From: Annona cherimola
Lineage: Eukaryota > Streptophyta > Magnoliopsida > Magnoliales > Annonaceae
Length of the DNA: 64,000 nucleotides
Reading direction: 5' to 3'
Assembly (NCBI GenBank): GCA_030490835.1
Contig: CM059975.1
Coordinates: 59,821,174-59,885,173, forward strand
Shown piece after piece: positions 45,465 through 56,700 of the stretch. Under the pieces are notes generated by a model. The model was not told where the DNA came from. It searched no databases and saw nothing but the letters and a program-made list of their open reading frames with translations. The translations under genes were made by a program, and so were the position numbers. Positions within the stretch are counted from its first letter, which is position 1. The number at the start of each line of letters is the position of its first letter.

Positions 45465-46406
45465 GTTTAAATTTTTTCCACTGTTATGACCAAAGTTGCG
45501 CTTGGAGTTGACTTTAGGTGCGACTTGGCCCAAGTCACAAATTGGAGTCGACTTGGGTTGCATATTCGGTCTTCACTCTTCTACTTCAAGGTTGCATTCT
45601 GAGTTGTCTTGGTCTTAGACTTCACTCAAGTCACAAGTGAAGTCGACTTGGGTTATGACTTCACTTCTCATTTTTCTCATTTAAACTTTCACATCTCCTA
45701 CCCTTGATCATTTAACATGGGTTCCTTTCTTTCTTCTTACTTTGCCTTCAAAGGTCTTGATTTATGCATGTGGCCCTTTGGCCTGCTTGTGCATTTGGCT
45801 TGTTCTCTGCCATATGAAATTTCTCGCATGCGTTTGCATTTTGAACCTTGAAACATATTTGAATATTCATTCTTGATCCAAACTAGTCACCTTCAAACTT
45901 AAAATATGTTGATTTTTTCTTCCTTATGCTCAAGTTGCATGCTTGGGTCAACTTGGTTTACAACTTCATCCGATTCACATTTCTGAGTCGACTTCATATG
46001 CGACTTCACCTAAGTAGTATGTCGAAGTCAACTTTGGTTGCGACTTGACTTTGTCAGATTCATCTTCAAACTCTTGAAGATACCCCAAGTCGCTGACAAA
46101 GTCGACTTGGGTTGTACTTAACCCAAATCACGTGCGAAGTCGACTTTGTGTGCGAAATTCACCTGCTCATGTGTCCATAATTTTAGAGATGTCGAAAATT
46201 AGCCCTTCGAAGTTGATGCCAAAGTCAACTTTGGTATCAACTTGACCCAAGTCAATGCTTGAGTCTACTTGGCCTGCTAAGCTTTGGATCTTGAAACTCT
46301 TAAGTCTTAAAACTTCAGCATACATGTTAGTGCTATAAAATCTCTCAAATTGAATTGTTAATCATCAAAACATGAATTGTGCTTAATTTGTCATTCATTT
46401 ACAACA
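45465..46406 (-). mobile_element. Minus-strand SIRE-like 3' LTR, 5' part
   Basis: This is the second piece of the LTR begun at 25457. It carries array words (GGAGTCGACTTGGGTTGCA, AAGTCGACTTGGGTTATGACTT) in minus orientation and ends ATTCATTTACAACA, the reverse complement of a TGTTG LTR start. A minus-strand purine tract AAAAAGGAGGAGAT directly follows at higher coordinates, which places this as the 3' LTR of a minus element. Confidence 0.83.
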
Positions 46407-46860
46407 ATCTCCTCCTTTTTGATGATTGACAAACTAATTTGAGATTAACCTTTCATTAGATAAATAGTTTTGTTATACTTGTGAAATCCTTTCATTATTC
46501 TCAATTTCATTTAGCCAAGCTATTAACTGATTTTAATTTTCATGATATTCCAAATCAATTCATATACCAAAACATACAAACATATCATTTGAGGCATTCA
46601 ATCAATCATACCAAATCAAAATAAAACATTCATGCTTAAATCAATCAAGCTGTATCAAAATGTCATTCCATTCATAATTGATCACAGTTAATAATGTTGA
46701 AACTTCCAAAAACACATCATATGCCCTAAATACAGCCAACCTAGACTAAAATGAACTATCCCCCAAAAAATAACAAAATTCTCAAAAGTACCAAAATTCC
46801 CAAAAGTTCAAACTATCTCTCCCCCTTTTTTGTCAATCGTCAAATATAGGGTGGTAAGAG
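46407..46860 (-). promoter_or_regulatory. 3' UTR of the minus SIRE-like element with polypurine tracts
   Basis: On the minus strand there is a tract AAAAAGGAGGAGAT at the LTR edge (46407-46421) and another AAAAAAGGGGGAGAGA at about 46819-46834, with AT-rich spacer between. This is the same multi-tract layout as in E1, E3 and E4. Confidence 0.72.
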
Positions 46861-47606
46861 AAACTAGGATTTGTAAAACACAAAAGGGGGAAACGAGATA
46901 AGGAAATTTCTCAGGAGGTGACATCTGGCAAAGTAGTCGATCATAAAGAGAACATGAGCCAGAGGTTTCGGTTGGGGATGTTGGAGGTGATGAGCAATCT
47001 TGGACCCTGGGTTCAGCTTAAATTCATTCTTCCCAATACGGATCAAAATCAGGCAAGCTTGGAATTAGTTGGCTACATCGGCTACCAAAGCTAAATGATA
47101 CTTGATCCGAGTGATCTTGGATTCCAAAAAATTTGCTTATTGTGCATCTGGGTCATAGAATCATGGATAGATTGTAGCTCATTGCATACGTGGCTTTCGA
47201 ACCTAGCAAATAGCTCACGGACCTTAGTCATATCAGCCATAGGAGATTGTACTGGTCTTGTAGCAGCCTGGGAGGTTTGAGGCTAGTGGGAAGCATAAGA
47301 AGCTGGTGAGGTGAGCCATGGAGATGCAGGTTGTATAGGATCCTCCCCCTCACATGGATCTACCTTTGGAGATCTGGATGGAAGTCTTCTGCCCTATCAA
47401 GTTCCAGAAATGAATTGCCCTTCATCATGCATAGAGCTGAGTTACTCTAAATGCCTCAATATCTATTTTCATTCTAGTCAATAAAGCTATGTTGATAGTG
47501 TTTGTCAGCTTCAAAACGTCGTAGCGCAAGACCCCACGTGGGTTATCCTTCTAGAGCTCGAGGACCTCAAAGAAAAAGTGAGGCAAACCAACCTGCTTCC
47601 TGTTTG
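46861..47606 (-). pseudogene. Possible env-like ORF remnant of the minus SIRE-like element
   Basis: In one minus frame readable pieces occur: GVLRYDVLKLTNTINIALLT (about 47525-47460), ADMTKVRELFARFESHVCNE (about 47240-47180) and HDSMTQMHNKQ. They are separated by stops and frameshifts. The location between pol (missing) and the 3' UTR fits the second ORF of a Sirevirus. No conserved domain was recognised, so this is positional inference. The segment ends at 47606, where another LTR-like element begins, and the rest of this copia element is gone. Confidence 0.4.
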
Positions 47607-47704
47607 TGTGGCGCTTCAACCCAAGCGTTACAACATGAGCCTTACTCCATGATCGTTTACCAATTGGTAAACATGAGCAGAATTGTTACCTTATCATATG
47701 ATGA
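47607..47704 (-). mobile_element. Long-LTR family element (minus), low end
   Basis: It opens TGTGGCGCTTCAACCCAAGC and continues GATCGTTTACCAATTGGTAA and a CTTATCATATGATGAA stretch, aligning with the first 100 bases of 30340 and 41467. It is interrupted at 47705-47709 by a solo LTR and continues at 49128. The far end is lost at a junction near 51000. Confidence 0.75.
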
Positions 47705-47709
47705 ATTTT

Positions 47710-49122
47710 TGTTTATAATCTCACCGCAAGTGCACGGGTCGTAGATTGTAGTTTATAAATTATCGATCCACAGGGAATTCAGGACTATAAACTTTGTTTT
47801 TAAAAGCTTCCGTGTCGGATATGAGGAGAATATGGAAAAGAAATAGAAATATGCGAAGAGAAAATTGCAAATTAGAACGAGTAGAGAAAACGAGAGTGCG
47901 AGTACCTAGGGTCTAGGATTGCACATGCGTCTTTGTAACGGGTAGTGGTATAATTATTTACTCTGGATATTATTTGTTAAAGGAGAACAAACCCTAATTT
48001 ATCCTTGCATCTTCTCTCAAAACCTACAAGGCGTACCCTAATTTTCTTAACCACCTATTCTCATGGGATTAAGTTAATTAGAATCCAATAAGTTTTGTGG
48101 CTTGTTTATGGAATTCCTCAAGGTCATCATTCCTATTCTCATGGTCTTAGATTTCCAAGTTTAATATCTTAGTTATCGTATATTAGGTTTCCACCTCTCG
48201 GTTCCATCACCTAATATATGGAATCATGCTAAAGTACGGGCCCATGTACAAAGCAAGCATAAAAGTTCACAAAATATTAAATTAACAACAATATCCATCA
48301 TAAAGGAATTAAAAACCACACCACGCTACATTGTACGCATGCTACATCCTAAACCCTAGATTTAGGGTTTAGCCAAGCATGTTTAAGTCCAAAATAAAGT
48401 TAAAATCCAAATCCATCTTAAACAAAGCAATAAAAGTTAAAAAGGGAAAAGATGGGAAGGTTTATTGGTTTGAAGCCCCGATGGTGTGTCGACCGCTCCT
48501 CGCAACTTGCCGGTCCGTCTCTCGCCCGTGATCTCCTCCTTTCTCTCTCTCTTTTCTCTCTTCTAATTTCCTGGAGTTTTTTTTTCTCTTGCTGCACAAC
48601 TCCTCCTCCCTCTCTCTTAGGTTTCTATTTAAAGACTGCAGTTTACGCAGCACATGTGCAGAAACCTGCACGTACGAATGCATATTGGCACCTAGGCGTC
48701 AACTCTCTATGTGCTATGCTATTTAGAAACCTTTCTGAATACCCTGTGGACTCTGCCTTGGCGCCTGGGCGCCCCTATCTGGCGCCTAGGCGCCAACTCC
48801 CTAAAAGCAATTCTACCTTGTGTCCCCAAAACCCTTCCGAACTTTTCAAGAGGTCGGTGAAGTGGCGCCTAGGCACCAACTCTCTGGAAGCAGACTGAAG
48901 TGTGGTGTTGGAGATTCTGGCACGGGCCTGTAGGGTGGCGCTTAGGTGCCGGGCTGCTTGCTTCTTTGCTTGCACTTTTCTGTATCTAGTTTGCTCGCAT
49001 GTCTATAATTGTCTGTCTGTTATAAAACCACAGTTTAGAACAAATTTCACATGAAACTCAATTAAGTACCCACCAAATTGATGTAAATGCCTCCAAAATA
49101 TAATATTAATTTTCACTCATCA
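47710..49122 (-). mobile_element. Gypsy-type solo LTR, 1413 bp
   Basis: On the plus strand it starts TGTTTATAATCTCACCGCAA and ends TTTTCACTCATCA. The flanks atttt (47705-47709) and gtttt (49123-49127) form a near-perfect TSD. The region after the start (GTGCACGGGTCGTAG, ATCGATCCACAGGGA) is typical of Athila/Tat-type LTR ends read in reverse. It carries several GGCGCCTAGGCGCC-like words (48704-48950; perfect at 48781-48794). The 148-codon plus frame at 48452-48898 crosses these repeats and has no domain. Confidence 0.78.
48781..48794. repeat. 14-bp perfect palindrome GGCGCCTAGGCGCC
   Basis: It is fully self-complementary, and imperfect copies lie nearby (about 48706, 48767, 48864 and 48936). 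The same word recurs in the Athila-type LTRs at 59926-59939 and 60000-60013, with degenerate copies at about 52265, 52433, 52506 and 59756. Confidence 0.9.
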
Positions 49123-49127
49123 GTTTT

Positions 49128-50999
49128 TAACATGTACATACATTAATCATTCACTCCATAGGAGTCTATCTCATGGCACGTAACCATTTATTCACCAAAA
49201 TTTCACATTTTAGCCATCGATAAGCTCTGATAAAAACATACAACATTTATTTTCAACATATCATTTCCCATCATATACCATAAAACTTCATAGCATCCAT
49301 ATCATATCAAGATATACATAGAACAAGTCATCATTTTTATTTCGATATATTGACATATTCCAGTTCACATCACATCCACGATGTATAATTTCACAAAGGT
49401 GAAAACAAATTTGCAAACATCCTTTCCATAAAACATCACCCTTTATATAGATGCATACAAAGGAATACGAGAGTCATATCTCTTCATTTAAACCTGTGTT
49501 TTTTCTCTGTAGCTATCTTGTACCTGTCTTAGGATTTGAAAAATAAATTATGAGTATTAACTCAGTAAGCAAGCTGTATAATTTTTTCAGGCAAAGTTTT
49601 CCTTGCATAAATATTTTTGAATAGCCAACATCATACCCAACGTGGGTATATCATGAATAATGCAAATGCATTATTATCAACATAATATGAACATCATAAT
49701 GATGGTATACTAGCTAAGTGACCATCACATCATCATGTTCTCATCTCAGCGAGGGTGTCGCTGCCCTTTGGCCTATTTTAGTGACTTGGTTACACTCGAG
49801 GGGGACAACCGGTCCGCTTACACCTCTAAAGTGGACCTAGTCCCTTGTGCAACATGAACATAGACATGCGAGCATGATTTTCATGAATAACTATTTGAAT
49901 CATAATTTCTCAACATTATTTTAATTAAATAGTATTCAAGTCATTTTGCAAGAGTTATAGGAATGGTCATCCTTAAATAATTCCAAAAGCATTTAAACAT
50001 CCATTTGCAAGATATATTTCAAAAGCATTTAAACATCAATTTGCAATATGATATCAACATTTTAAGAAAGCAAGTTTTCAAAAGTTTGCTTGCTTACTTG
50101 AATTCACTTTAGTCGCTTTTTTTCACTTTTTCTTTGCCTTTGCCTAGATACATGAAAATGATATTCCATTCATATACATAAAATTTCACATGCTTGCACA
50201 TCTTATAGTTTTCCAACCCACATAAATTTTCATCAACATTACTTAGCCCACTTGTCTTTCAAGTTGGGTGTTATTTTCTCCAATTCACACATTGGTGTGA
50301 TTTGTGCTTCATTATGACCTTTCCTTTCATTTTAATACCCTTATTTAGGGAAAGTTTTCAAGCTCATTCTACCCTTTAAGTTTAGCTCAAATATAGAAGT
50401 TTAACACCTCCCATTTATCATTGAACACCCATTCTTTGCATTTTCACATTGGTGCTCATTCAAGGTATCTATTTATAAGGGACTACTAATTTCAATCCCA
50501 AATTTTTGAGATTTCATAATTTTTTTCAAAATAGCCCTAATTTTTCTCATTTTGTCATATTTTCCTTCTCATTTTTGCAGTTAAACTAATTATACATGAT
50601 CATTCCCCATCTTTGCCATCTATACCCTTCATGTGCACTCTTTTAATCAACATATATTATTTGTTAAGTAAGTTCATATAAAACAGAATTTTCTTCTCCA
50701 TTTTGGCTTAGTTTAAGCACTTATTTGCACATTAATTAGGTTATAATCTTGAAGCTAAAACCCTTCATTTAAACTATTCAAAACAGCAATTTTTCTCTCA
50801 TTTTCTCCACCTTGGGCATCCCCATCATAGGTGCCATATAAAACAGATTTTTGCATTTTCATTTGCACCCTTTGGACATCCCATATTTCTCCATAAATGG
50901 GGTATTTTACGCATATATTTTCTCATATATCTTGTTGTTCAAGTCATTCATTATTTCAACCCTAAATGAATGGAATTTTCACTAAGTTTTCAATCCCAA
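49128..50999 (-). mobile_element. Long-LTR family element (minus), main part, truncated
   Basis: This is collinear with 39203-41040 on the same strand. Examples are CTCAGTAAGCAAGC (49560), a GCTTGCTTACTTGAATTC stretch (50090), GTCTTTCAAGTTGGGTGT and CTTAGTTTAAGCACTTATTTGC. The expected LTR terminus (TTTCACA on this strand) is absent. Around 51000 it runs directly into integrase sequence of the Athila-like element. The motif AAGTTTTCAA occurs twice at the junction (about 50978-51010). Confidence 0.7.
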
Positions 51000-51216
51000 G
51001 TTTTCAATAAGTTTTTAATCTCGCGGTTCGAGATTTCAGCTTAGCAACTCATTTGTGAGTGGTATGGGGTGGCGATCTTATGCGTGACCCCATATTTCTT
51101 GAGCAGTTGCTCCATTTGCTTATTACAAAAGTGGCTTCCTCCGTCAGTTATGATTGCTTGTGGTACACCGAATCTAGTAAAAATGTTGCGTTTTAAGAAT
51201 TTGGTGACCACCTTGA
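51000..51216 (-). pseudogene. Athila-like integrase, C-terminal part of the catalytic core
   Basis: The minus frame reads LKVVTKFLKRNIFTRFGVPQ, then AIITDGGSHFCNKQMEQLL (second catalytic Asp in TDGGSHF), KYGVTHKIATPYH and, after a stop, AEISNREIKNLL, where the third catalytic residue lies (EISNRE). This is the direct continuation of the integrase that stops at 60292, once the nested element and its GTCAT duplication are removed. It breaks off near 51000 without reaching the integrase C-terminus. Confidence 0.9.
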
Positions 51217-51221
51217 GTCAT

Positions 51222-52793
51222 TGACGAGCTGCGTATATGTCAATTAATATGCTCGCTATTTACTCAAGTATACGTGCTGTGTCAAGTAATAAAGAGTGAG
51301 TAAAGTATCGTTCCCACGAGGAATTGTTAACTGGAATTATTAATTAGTTTAACTACTTTCGATGGGTGAAAAATTCTGAGTTTATGATTTAACTAAAACT
51401 AACAACTGAAATGAGAAATTAGAGTAGAGTTACGAAACTTCTGGATACTAGAAACGGATTTACTGATCAGGGATGGCATATGGATAGCTCAGAATTCTTG
51501 AATCTAAACTATATCGCATTGGTTCTTTTTAATTAGATTGTGTATGGATTTACTAGCCCAAGTTCATTAATTTTTATATATTTCTTCCAACATTATATAA
51601 AGTTAATCACACCCTATTTAATTGCTATGTACCCATGCCATTAAATAAAGTGAAATTGATAAGTTCATAACCTGTATAATGAATACACAGGGTTTAACGG
51701 TATATTCCTATCCGTTTAACAACTCCCCTTAACCAAGAAGGAACCTATGCTTTGCACATGGATCTAGCAGAGATTTTCCTCTTCCAAGGATAAATCAAGC
51801 AATTAAATCATCTTACAAGGTAGATAATCTTATAAAAAGCATTAAATCCGCACATGCAAAGGTAAATCATACACAATCATATATAAAATCAAATATTCAT
51901 TCCTGGAATTCAAAGAACCAAACAAAATATAGTTTAGAATTCAATTCATCCTAATTATCCATCTAATGGAGTTTAAGTTCAAAGACATAATCTCAACATC
52001 CATTACATCCATATAAAAAGTATCCATGAAAGAAGAGAAAGAAAATTAGAAAGAAATAGAGAAAACTGTTTTCCGACGGTTTCCACCAACGGGGTTGAAT
52101 CCTCTCTTCAATCCGTGCTTTGATTGCGATTTTCTCTTTCTCTTGCTTTGTAGTTCGTTTCTGGGCTCTCCTCTCTCTCTCGCGCGCGCGAACCCCTAGG
52201 ATCTATTTATAGAGTCCAATTGCACAGCCTACGCACTGGAATTTTTGTAGACAGATGCGTATTGGTGCCTAGGCGCCAACTCCCTGGAGTTTTTACAAGT
52301 TGGAGCTTCTCCTGGACACATTGTGGGATCATGCCTGGCGCCAACTCCCTGGAAGCAATGTGACTTGTGACTTCAAAAGCCTTTAGAACTTTACTTGCAT
52401 GTTGATGAAGTTGCACCTGGGCACCCCTGGCTGGCGCCTAGGTGCCAACTCACTAGAAGCACTTTATGCTGAATTGTGCTATTGTCATGGAAAAGGCACG
52501 TAGGGTGGCGCCTAGGTGCCATCCACCTGCCTCTGATTTGTCTTGATCTGCAGTCTACTCGCCCGAATTGCCTTCATATGTCCCGTCCTTCCTGCAAAAG
52601 ATAGAAAAACTAAGTAAATGAACTAAAAATTCCTAATTAATGCTAAAAATGCCTAAAAACTAAGTAATTCTCCTAAAATGCAAAGTGAGTGAAAATTAAG
52701 CTAAATGTATGCAAACTAAGTCTAATCTCTCGAACATACACACAAATAAAGTCTGAAATTGGCCATGATAACTCATATTTTTATGAGTTATCA
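51222..52793 (-). mobile_element. 3' LTR of the nested Athila-type element, 1572 bp
   Basis: On the plus strand it starts TGACGAGCTGCG and ends ATGAGTTATCA. It is collinear with the 5' LTR at 58655-60286 but about 60 bp shorter, owing to a deletion between two TTGG(T/C)GCCT words near 52262. Element TSDs GTCAT lie at 51217-51221 and 60287-60291. A minus-strand purine tract TTTGGGAGTG at 52794-52803 directly precedes it, as expected for a 3' LTR of a minus-strand element. Confidence 0.94.
52766..52793 (-). repeat. Terminal palindrome of the 3' LTR
   Basis: The arms TGATAACTCATA and TATGAGTTATCA pair perfectly around a 4-base loop. They differ from the 5' LTR copy (60259-60286) by one base pair that changed on both arms. 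Confidence 0.92.
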
Positions 52794-53839
52794 CACTCCC
52801 AAACTTAAATGTTGCTAGTCCTCGAGCAACACATGCAAAAATGATGAATCAATGAATCAATGAATGAATGCAGACTCTGCCAACTCCCTTTGCTTCCTGT
52901 TATGCTTTGATCAATCCACTTATCTATTTCACAAGGTCAAGATTAATCTAACTTGAAAAATCCTTCATTATATAAACAAGGCATGCGTTTTCATTCTCAA
53001 ACCAAGTTACATGTGGATGCTAAAATTCCATAATATATGGTCATAATTCAACACGTTAATCTTTCATTCGATCAGAAAATTGGTTAGAGAAGTAATGGAA
53101 ATAGACAAACCAAGGTTTAAGCTGAATTAACTGGTCACAAAAAAAGGTAATCATTCTTTTCCACCTCAAACTTATTGCAAAAATTCTCCTCATCATATTT
53201 CAGGGTATCCGGGGAGAATTTTGATTTTAAAGCATTATTACTGTGATTTTTCTCTACTTTTTTATGCGAACCTTGCCATTCGTTGATGCCAAGTCCCGGT
53301 TACTCAGCTCAGGTCAACCACCCCCCCTTTTCTATTTTTCTGATGCCTTATTAGGGGTACTGAACATGCTTGTGTGGTCCTGGGAAATAATATCATTTCT
53401 GAACCCATTAAACTACTTGGTCAACATTTATTTAGTTCAGTGTTCATCATTTCAGTCTGAAAGATATACATATAATTGAATTAGAATAATATATTATGAA
53501 ATCCCTTTTAATTCTTTCACATGTCAATTTCAACTTGCTTTTATACCTGGTTTTTAATCTGAATTGCCCATTCTTTCATGAATTCAATTTCAAGTCAACA
53601 TTAATCACAACCTTGCACATTTTCACAATAAAATGGATTGACACAAAGATAACTTTCATTAGCTATAATTGACATACATGCAACATAAAATAAAACATGA
53701 AAAACTAACCTATGGTTGAGAATTATACACCCCCCCAACTTGAGAGATGCATTGTCCTCAATGCATGATGACCTAAAATGAACCAATAATGAAAATACAA
53801 TGAAAAACAAAAATAAAATAAAAACAAAATGAAAGGGCA
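52794..53839 (-). other. 3' non-coding region of the nested Athila-type element with two purine tracts
   Basis: One tract abuts the LTR (TTTGGGAGTG, 52794-52803). A second one, AAGTTGGGGGGTG, lies about 930 bp further inside at 53732-53744, preceded by GAGGACAATGCATC. Between them is AT-rich sequence with no supported ORF; the 78-codon plus frame 53243-53479 is a shadow. The inner tract may serve as an extra plus-strand primer or mark an older 3' end. Confidence 0.65.
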
Positions 53840-54937
53840 AGGACCCCTCAAGAATCGGACTCGGTGGCGTCCTCATCCTCGCTATCGGCGGGCTGGAGCT
53901 AAGATGGCTGCCTGAAGCATGCTCTGACCTCTGGTGGCGTCGATGGGAAAGGTGGGAGGGTGGAGACGTCGTTCGACGGTCCTCAGCAATCCACCGTAAG
54001 TAGGCCTCCATCGCCCTGTCATGCTAACGCTAGTACCTGGCTTGGGCTGCAACCAAATTCTCCAAGTTGGTTAGCTGCTCGCCCGTGGATAACGGCTGTG
54101 AGGAGGAACCCGCTCTGGACCGTTTCGTGCGGTGCAAACCCGGGGCTGGGTGCGGTAGGAGAGGTCGTCGATCATGGCTTGACAGTTTAGGACCTCTTCC
54201 GTTTGGTCCCATCTGACACCGACCCGATTGTAGAGCCCGGTGATGAGGGATGGGAAGAAATAGTTGTCGCGGGTTGCTGTCGCACAGGGGCAGATCTGAT
54301 GGTAGATCAGCCTTCCAACGTCGATCATCAGCCCACTGTAGATGGCATGGAGAAGCAGCACTCTATCCATCGTCACCTCACTGACGTGGGTCGACGGCAT
54401 CATTCGGGTCGAGATGAAGTGAAAAATCATCCTCCCGTGAGAAAGCATGTCGCTCCGCTTGAAGGAGATTAGCTGCCCGCCCGTCGACTTCCAAACCGGT
54501 GGCCTCTGGCAAAACGGCTTGGTGATGGAGTCTGTATCTCGGTCTTCGCCCTCCAGAAATGCCTCGTACTCGTCTGGGTGAGGAAAAGGCGTCAACCCGT
54601 AGTAGGTGTTAATCGCCTCCTCATGAAAAGGGACGATCTTGCCCCTAACTTTCACCCACCCCTCCTTGTGCTCCACTGCGTTGGCATAGAACTCCTTGAC
54701 CACGGGAGTAATAGCAGGCGGGGGTTGCGCCACAAAATTTTTCCATCCCCAAGCGTGCAAGTTGAGTAGTGGGGCATCGGAAAATTCATCAATCTTAATT
54801 CCTCTCTCCGGAATCAGATGCCTTTTCTGGAGCGCGTCTGTGTAGCGCTTGAAGGCCTGGGCTGACACAAATCTGTTTGCCTCAAAGTCCACGGGTTCCT
54901 GAACTTTCTTCCTTTTGGCTGAGGATGATGACACCAT
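53840..54937 (-). pseudogene. Putative plant transposon-domain protein of the Athila-type element
   Basis: The minus frame opens with an upstream ATG at 55039, but family resemblance starts at MVSSSSAKRKKVQEPVDFEA (ATG at 54937). It continues with the typical body RFVSAQAFKRYTDAL, LIPERGIKIDEF, WGWKNFVAQPPPAITPVVKE, FYANAVEHKEGWVKVRGKIV and ITGLYNRVGVRWDQTEEVL. This resembles the domain annotated as 'putative plant transposon protein' that Athila/Tat elements often encode. The function is unknown. The frame runs about 240 codons before a frameshift near 54190; the adjacent frame then gives a basic, Ser/Pro-rich tail and a helical stretch (EQLTNLENLVAAQARY, AMEAYLRWIAED) down to about 53840. 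Confidence 0.8.
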
Positions 54938-56089
54938 ATCTTCCCTTGCAATCAAAAGTCCAATACAAAACAAGCCAAACTCCAAAATGCACCACAAGCA
55001 ATCACCGGTCAACCTCCACCAACCAACCACCAAAACCAAACAAGCACCAAACCAATGCCAAGCAATCCAAAGAACTATCCACCCAAATCAATCTCCAATT
55101 TGGAGACCAATCCACAAAAACTCACCAATCCAATCCAATTTTCTACTCAAATAGTTATCAAATCACTTCAAAGCAATTGGAATGCACCAAAAAATGGAAA
55201 AAAATTTACCCACAAAGCTTTCTGCCTAAAAATCTGAAGCTGCCCTGTTTCTGCACTGGCGCCGTGGCACGGGGGTGTCGGCGCCAGATGGAGAAGACGA
55301 AGTTGATGGGGCTCAAAATGGAGCCCAAATGAAGGGGGAATTGATGAGGATCTCAATGTGGGTGTTAGGCTTAGGATTTGGTGGTGAAAAACTGGAGTTT
55401 TGAATGAATTTGAATGGATCTAAGTAAAGGGGAAAAAGAATGAAAATGGAATGGTTGAAATGGATGGAATGGGAGGACGAATCCTTGATGAAATGTGGTT
55501 GGATTTGAGTTGAAATGGCTTGAAATTTAAGGGAGAATGGTTGGAATTGAGAAATGGGATTTTTTCGGCGCCAGGGCGTGAGGGTTAGGGTTTAAACCCT
55601 AACCCCGAGCTTTATAGGGTGTCCAGGTCGTGGACACGCTGGGGCGCCCATGTTCTTCAGGTCGTTCATCATGGCGCCTAAGCGCCGATTTCCTTCATCA
55701 ATTTTTTCCAATTTTTTTTCTCCTGTCCACTTCCAAGCATGATCTTTTTGAAATTATGCTCCAAATTATTTTCTTGAAAATAAAAATAAAAGAAGCAAAA
55801 ACACAAATCAAAATGAAAATGAGTAATGGGTTGCCTCCCATTCAGCGCTAAGCTTAACGTTCTTCACCTGACGTTCCTGTTGTTCAATCCGCTTTCAATT
55901 TCACCACCTCGAATTCCCGACCATTCAGACTGCGACTTGGCGGTTCAGATCTAATCTTAGCCCATCAGTCCATTAGGTCATGCCAGATTTGTCCTTCCGG
56001 CAGGTGAGATAGGGGCATTTGGATATGAAATGTTTAGTTTTATCAATTGTAACCCCTTCTACTCCATTATTGGCTTTAACTTCCATGTC
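54938..56089 (-). other. Spacer of the nested Athila-type element between protease and transposon-domain ORF
   Basis: About 1.15 kb where an autonomous Athila element would have RT, RNase H and integrase. I find none of their motifs. Instead there is a CA-rich plus-strand stretch (54960-55200), a GGTTAGGGTTTAAACCCTAACC palindrome-like word near 55585, and GGGTTGCCTCCCATTCAGCG near 55829, a word common in the 3' parts of Athila-type elements. The plus frames here (54877-55332 and others) are low-complexity shadows. Confidence 0.6.
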
Positions 56090-56700
56090 CTAGCTTTCCA
56101 CCGGCTCGATCAGTCGTTTGAGCCCGATGTGATCAGTGAGTCGGTCTTTAGCATAGGCAGATAACTGGCAGCCCTTATTTTCAATCTTCTCTGGGTACTT
56201 CTCAATACTAGTCTGGGAAAACTCTTGAACCCTTGAGTTGACCTTATCAATCCTTAAGCAATCCTCTAAATCAGTTGGGCTCTGTTTTTCCTTGAGCATG
56301 TTGAACGTGACTTTTTCATTTTGCACTTGCATGGTTAATTCTCCGGCTCGAACATTAATTATTGCATTGGCTGTTGCGAGGAAAGGTCGACCTAGAATAA
56401 TTGGCGCATCTCGATCTTCTTCATAGTCTAGGATAATAAAATCTGCAGGAAAAATGAACTTATCCACCTTGACAAGAACATCCTCAATAATACCTTCCGG
56501 ATACGTGATAGATCGATCCGCCAGTTGCAGCGTCACTGTCATAGGTCAGGCTTCCCCGAAGCCCAATTTTCTAAAAATTGACTTGGGCATGAGATTAATG
56601 CTGGCTTCCAAGTTGCATAGAGCTCTCCCGAAGTATTTGCTTCCAATTGTGCATGGGATGGTGAAACTTCCTGGGTCCTTGAGCTTAGGAGGCAGCTTCC
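56090..56700 (-). pseudogene. Aspartic protease region of the nested Athila-type element
   Basis: The minus frame shows IGSKYFGRALCNLEASINLM, then a stop (GEA*PMT), followed by the open stretch 56542-56090 with VTLQLADRSITYPEG, IEDVLVKVDKFIFPADFIIL and PIILGRPFLATANAIINVRA. This is the retropepsin-like protease of Athila/Tat gag-pol. The active-site triad, normally DLGAS, reads NLEAS here (Asn codon complement at about 56612-56614), so the catalytic Asp is lost. The protease would cut the gag-pol precursor; this copy cannot. Confidence 0.88.

Noticed and set aside
48452..48898. 148-codon plus-strand frame
   Set aside because: It lies within a solo LTR (47710-49122), crosses palindromic repeats and has no recognisable domain; a minus frame overlaps it.
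54877..55332. 151-codon plus-strand frame rich in Pro, Gln, Asn and Lys
   Set aside because: CA-rich low-complexity DNA opposite to the minus-strand element; three overlapping plus frames are equally open.
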